DNA of 64,000 nucleotides from Turritopsis dohrnii (lineage: Eukaryota; Cnidaria; Hydrozoa; Anthoathecata; Oceaniidae). Position numbers and translations under genes: made by a program. The stretch is taken from assembly GCA_027922465.2 (NCBI GenBank), contig BQMF02000229.1:1-64000 (forward strand), read 5' to 3'. The stretch's first letter is position 1. Every line of letters starts with the position of its first letter. Under the pieces are notes generated by a model that saw only the letters and a list, made by a program, of their open reading frames with translations, had not been told where the DNA came from and did no database searches. Shown here in pieces: positions 62,429-64,000 of this stretch.

Positions 62429-63079
62429 GAATGCACCAATACTTATGAATGCACCATTAATGTCCACACATAAAACTAATCATAGAAACAACAAGACATG
62501 AGGCCTAAAAGTTAGTGATTTCAGCAAAGTTGAAAAATGTTGGACTGTGAAGCAAAATTGAAAACCATTTTTGCAGCAGGAAGGTCGATATAGTGGCAGA
62601 GAATAACACATTCCAGTTAAAAAAGCAGACAGGCACCCTCTCAAAATTGAATGCATCTACCAGCATCATCATCAACAAAACGTTATTCAATAAAATCTTT
62701 ACCAAAGAAATTAAAGATACGAAGCATTCACTCTGAATATTTAAAATTAATTTTATATAAAAAAGACTTTCACGTATGGTTTTCTCTAAACTAACTTATA
62801 AGAAATATTTTCCAAACAAAATATGATTTTTTTTTTTCTCAATTGAAGTGAATAGAAATCTGATTTCGATTAAAACAGTTTGTGTTAAAGTCAAAACTAG
62901 AAGCCATTAGGCTTGAACAATTTCCGCATCAGCCGTTGAGAAAATTGCTTTAGGCTAATTTTCAAGATATCTTTTTTAATTTATTTAACTTAATCTTGAC
63001 CACTTTGCAATTCACTATAACATTTCGGAGCAAGAAAAACAGTTCACCAACATCTTGCGCATGATTTTTATTCATGAAA
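62429..63079. other. Non-coding flank right of the Polinton nest
   Basis: A small direct repeat (TTATGAATGCACCA at about 62425 and 62443) marks the junction. The rest is AT-rich, without a supported gene or RNA. No right TIR of the older Polinton was found here. Confidence 0.4.
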
Positions 63080-63455
63080 ATTGAAGATTTTTCGAAATTT
63101 GGTCCAAATTTGGCCTAAATTGTCAGATATTAGCCAAATCTGACAAAATGACTGACAGATTTGGAGTCAGGACTTTTCAAATATAATCCATGCAAAATTT
63201 TGTGAAATTTGAAGAACTTCCGAAATTTGGTCCAAATTTGGCCCAAATTGTCCAATTTTAGTCAAATCTGACAAAATGACTGCCAAATTCGAAATCAGCA
63301 CCTTTCAAATGTGCTTCGTTCAAAATTTCATAAAAATTGAAGGACTTTGCAAATTTGGTTTAAATTTGGCCTAAATTGCCCAATTTTAGTCAAACCTTTC
63401 AACATAATTGACAGGTTTGACTAAAACTCCACCACAGATGTCCTAAAGTCCTTTT
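63080..63455. repeat. ~128-bp tandem repeat, three units, joined to repeat family B
   Basis: The word (C)GAAATTTGGTCCAAATTTGG begins near 63093 and 63221, and a variant near 63349, giving a period of 128-129 bases. Each unit contains AAATCTGACAAAATGACTG or a variant. The block ends with CTCCACCACAGATGTCCTAA, the complement of the family B motif at 16.2, 19.4 and 19.7 kb. Confidence 0.75.
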
Positions 63456-64000
63456 GTATAACATTTAGCGTAGAGTTTTGGGTCAGTCATTAACTATTCT
63501 GAATAAACAAACAATCCGAAATCCGAACGGACTTTCCGAAAACCACGAAAAACTGTGACAGAGATAGATAGATAGAATGTGTAAACCAAACAACTTCCTA
63601 CGCATAGCGCGCGGAAATTGAATAAGTTACTAAGTCTTTAAACTAGCATGTAGCTTTAGCTAAAAATGCCCCCGCACTCAAACTTTCCAATTTGTACACA
63701 CGGCAAGCTATACATTAAAAAAGAAAACTTTCCGCCCAAACATTTTGTAATTTAAGGATTTTTGTCAAAATGTTTTTGATTGGTTTAGGGGATTAAGTTG
63801 ATTAAGTGGCATACTCTAAATATTTCGACAAAGGCAGTCTTTTATGTAGGTCAAGATACACAATATTTCAAATAAAAATCGAGATCAAAGTGTCTGTATG
63901 CAGTAAAAAAAGCGCGTGCCGAAAATCACATATTTAAGTGAAAATATTTAAGTTTCACAATACAACGAATTGTTTAATAAGTAGTGTAATCTTGTGACAT
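63456..64000. other. Non-coding right edge of window
   Basis: A small GATA microsatellite is at 63562-63577. No gene or RNA was recognised. The window ends in AT-rich sequence. Confidence 0.4.

Larger units (their letters stand above)
36087..62430. mobile_element. Older, decayed Polinton (interrupted by two insertions)
   Basis: After removing the 2.9-kb transposon (36107-38997) and the young Polinton (44836-60803), the remaining ~7.5 kb reads: TIR piece, three small membrane-protein genes, integrase 3' part, an unknown gene, a KilA/Bro-N-like gene, hydrophobic protein (minus), minor capsid (minus), 386-aa-type protein, coiled-coil protein (minus), and the N-terminus of the major capsid protein. 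Nearly all are homologous to the young element but clearly diverged, and most have frameshifts. ATPase, polymerase and the rest of the major capsid gene are absent. The right end is lost near 62430. Confidence 0.75.

Noticed and set aside
62505..62705. 66-codon minus-strand frame
   Set aside because: No domain or homologue, AT-rich flank.

Overview
The window looks like repeat-rich genomic DNA from a cnidarian, most likely a coral or sea-anemone relative. The evidence is one spliced gene with a signal peptide, PAN, EGF and pentraxin/LamG architecture typical of those animals, AT-rich non-coding DNA, and a transposon load (Helentron, Penelope-like, RTE/CR1-like LINE, Polinton/Maverick) common in cnidarian genomes. 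The organism call is an inference. No rRNA, functional tRNA, CRISPR array or bacterial gene was seen.

Layout. 1-5.7 kb: interspersed repeats and the PAN-EGF-LamG host gene (exons at 2658-2991, 4680-4793 and 5005-5651). 6.3-9.7 kb: two decayed retroelement fragments on the minus strand. 9.7-26.6 kb: two broken copies of a Helentron (Helitron2-type: OTU-like protease, HUH Rep, Pif1-type helicase, APE-like endonuclease). The left copy is rearranged into two head-to-head halves. The right copy has lost its helicase core and carries a Penelope-like element with GIY-YIG nuclease and a hammerhead-ribozyme-like motif. Between them is a nested foldback transposon (16.5-18.9 kb) and a repeat family. 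26.9-29.6 kb: a LINE on the minus strand. 30.2-31.3 kb: a repeat copy filled by a 476-bp MITE whose empty site is at 3.78 kb. 31.3-36.1 kb: ankyrin and Polinton polymerase fragments.

36.1-62.4 kb is a nest of Polintons. An older, decayed Polinton carries a 2.9-kb CACGTTC-ended DNA transposon inside its TIR. At 44836-60803 it is interrupted by a nearly intact 15,968-bp Polinton with 0.85-kb inverted repeats and a 5-bp target duplication. The young element encodes protein-primed-type DNA polymerase B, a DD35E integrase, packaging ATPase, major and minor capsid proteins, several small membrane or coiled-coil proteins, and an 81-aa protein closely resembling the PP1-binding/eIF2alpha-phosphatase targeting region of GADD34 (PPP1R15). 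The last is the most striking observation: an apparent translation-shutoff antagonist in a virus-like transposon. No adenovirus-type protease was recognised. Polymerase and major capsid genes each carry a single-base frameshift in an A-run, so the element is either freshly broken or affected by sequencing error.

How the genes fit together: polymerase and integrase replicate and insert the element; ATPase plus the two capsid proteins would build and fill a particle; the membrane and coiled-coil proteins, mostly also present in the older copy, are probably virion components; the GADD34-like protein would keep host translation running during expression.
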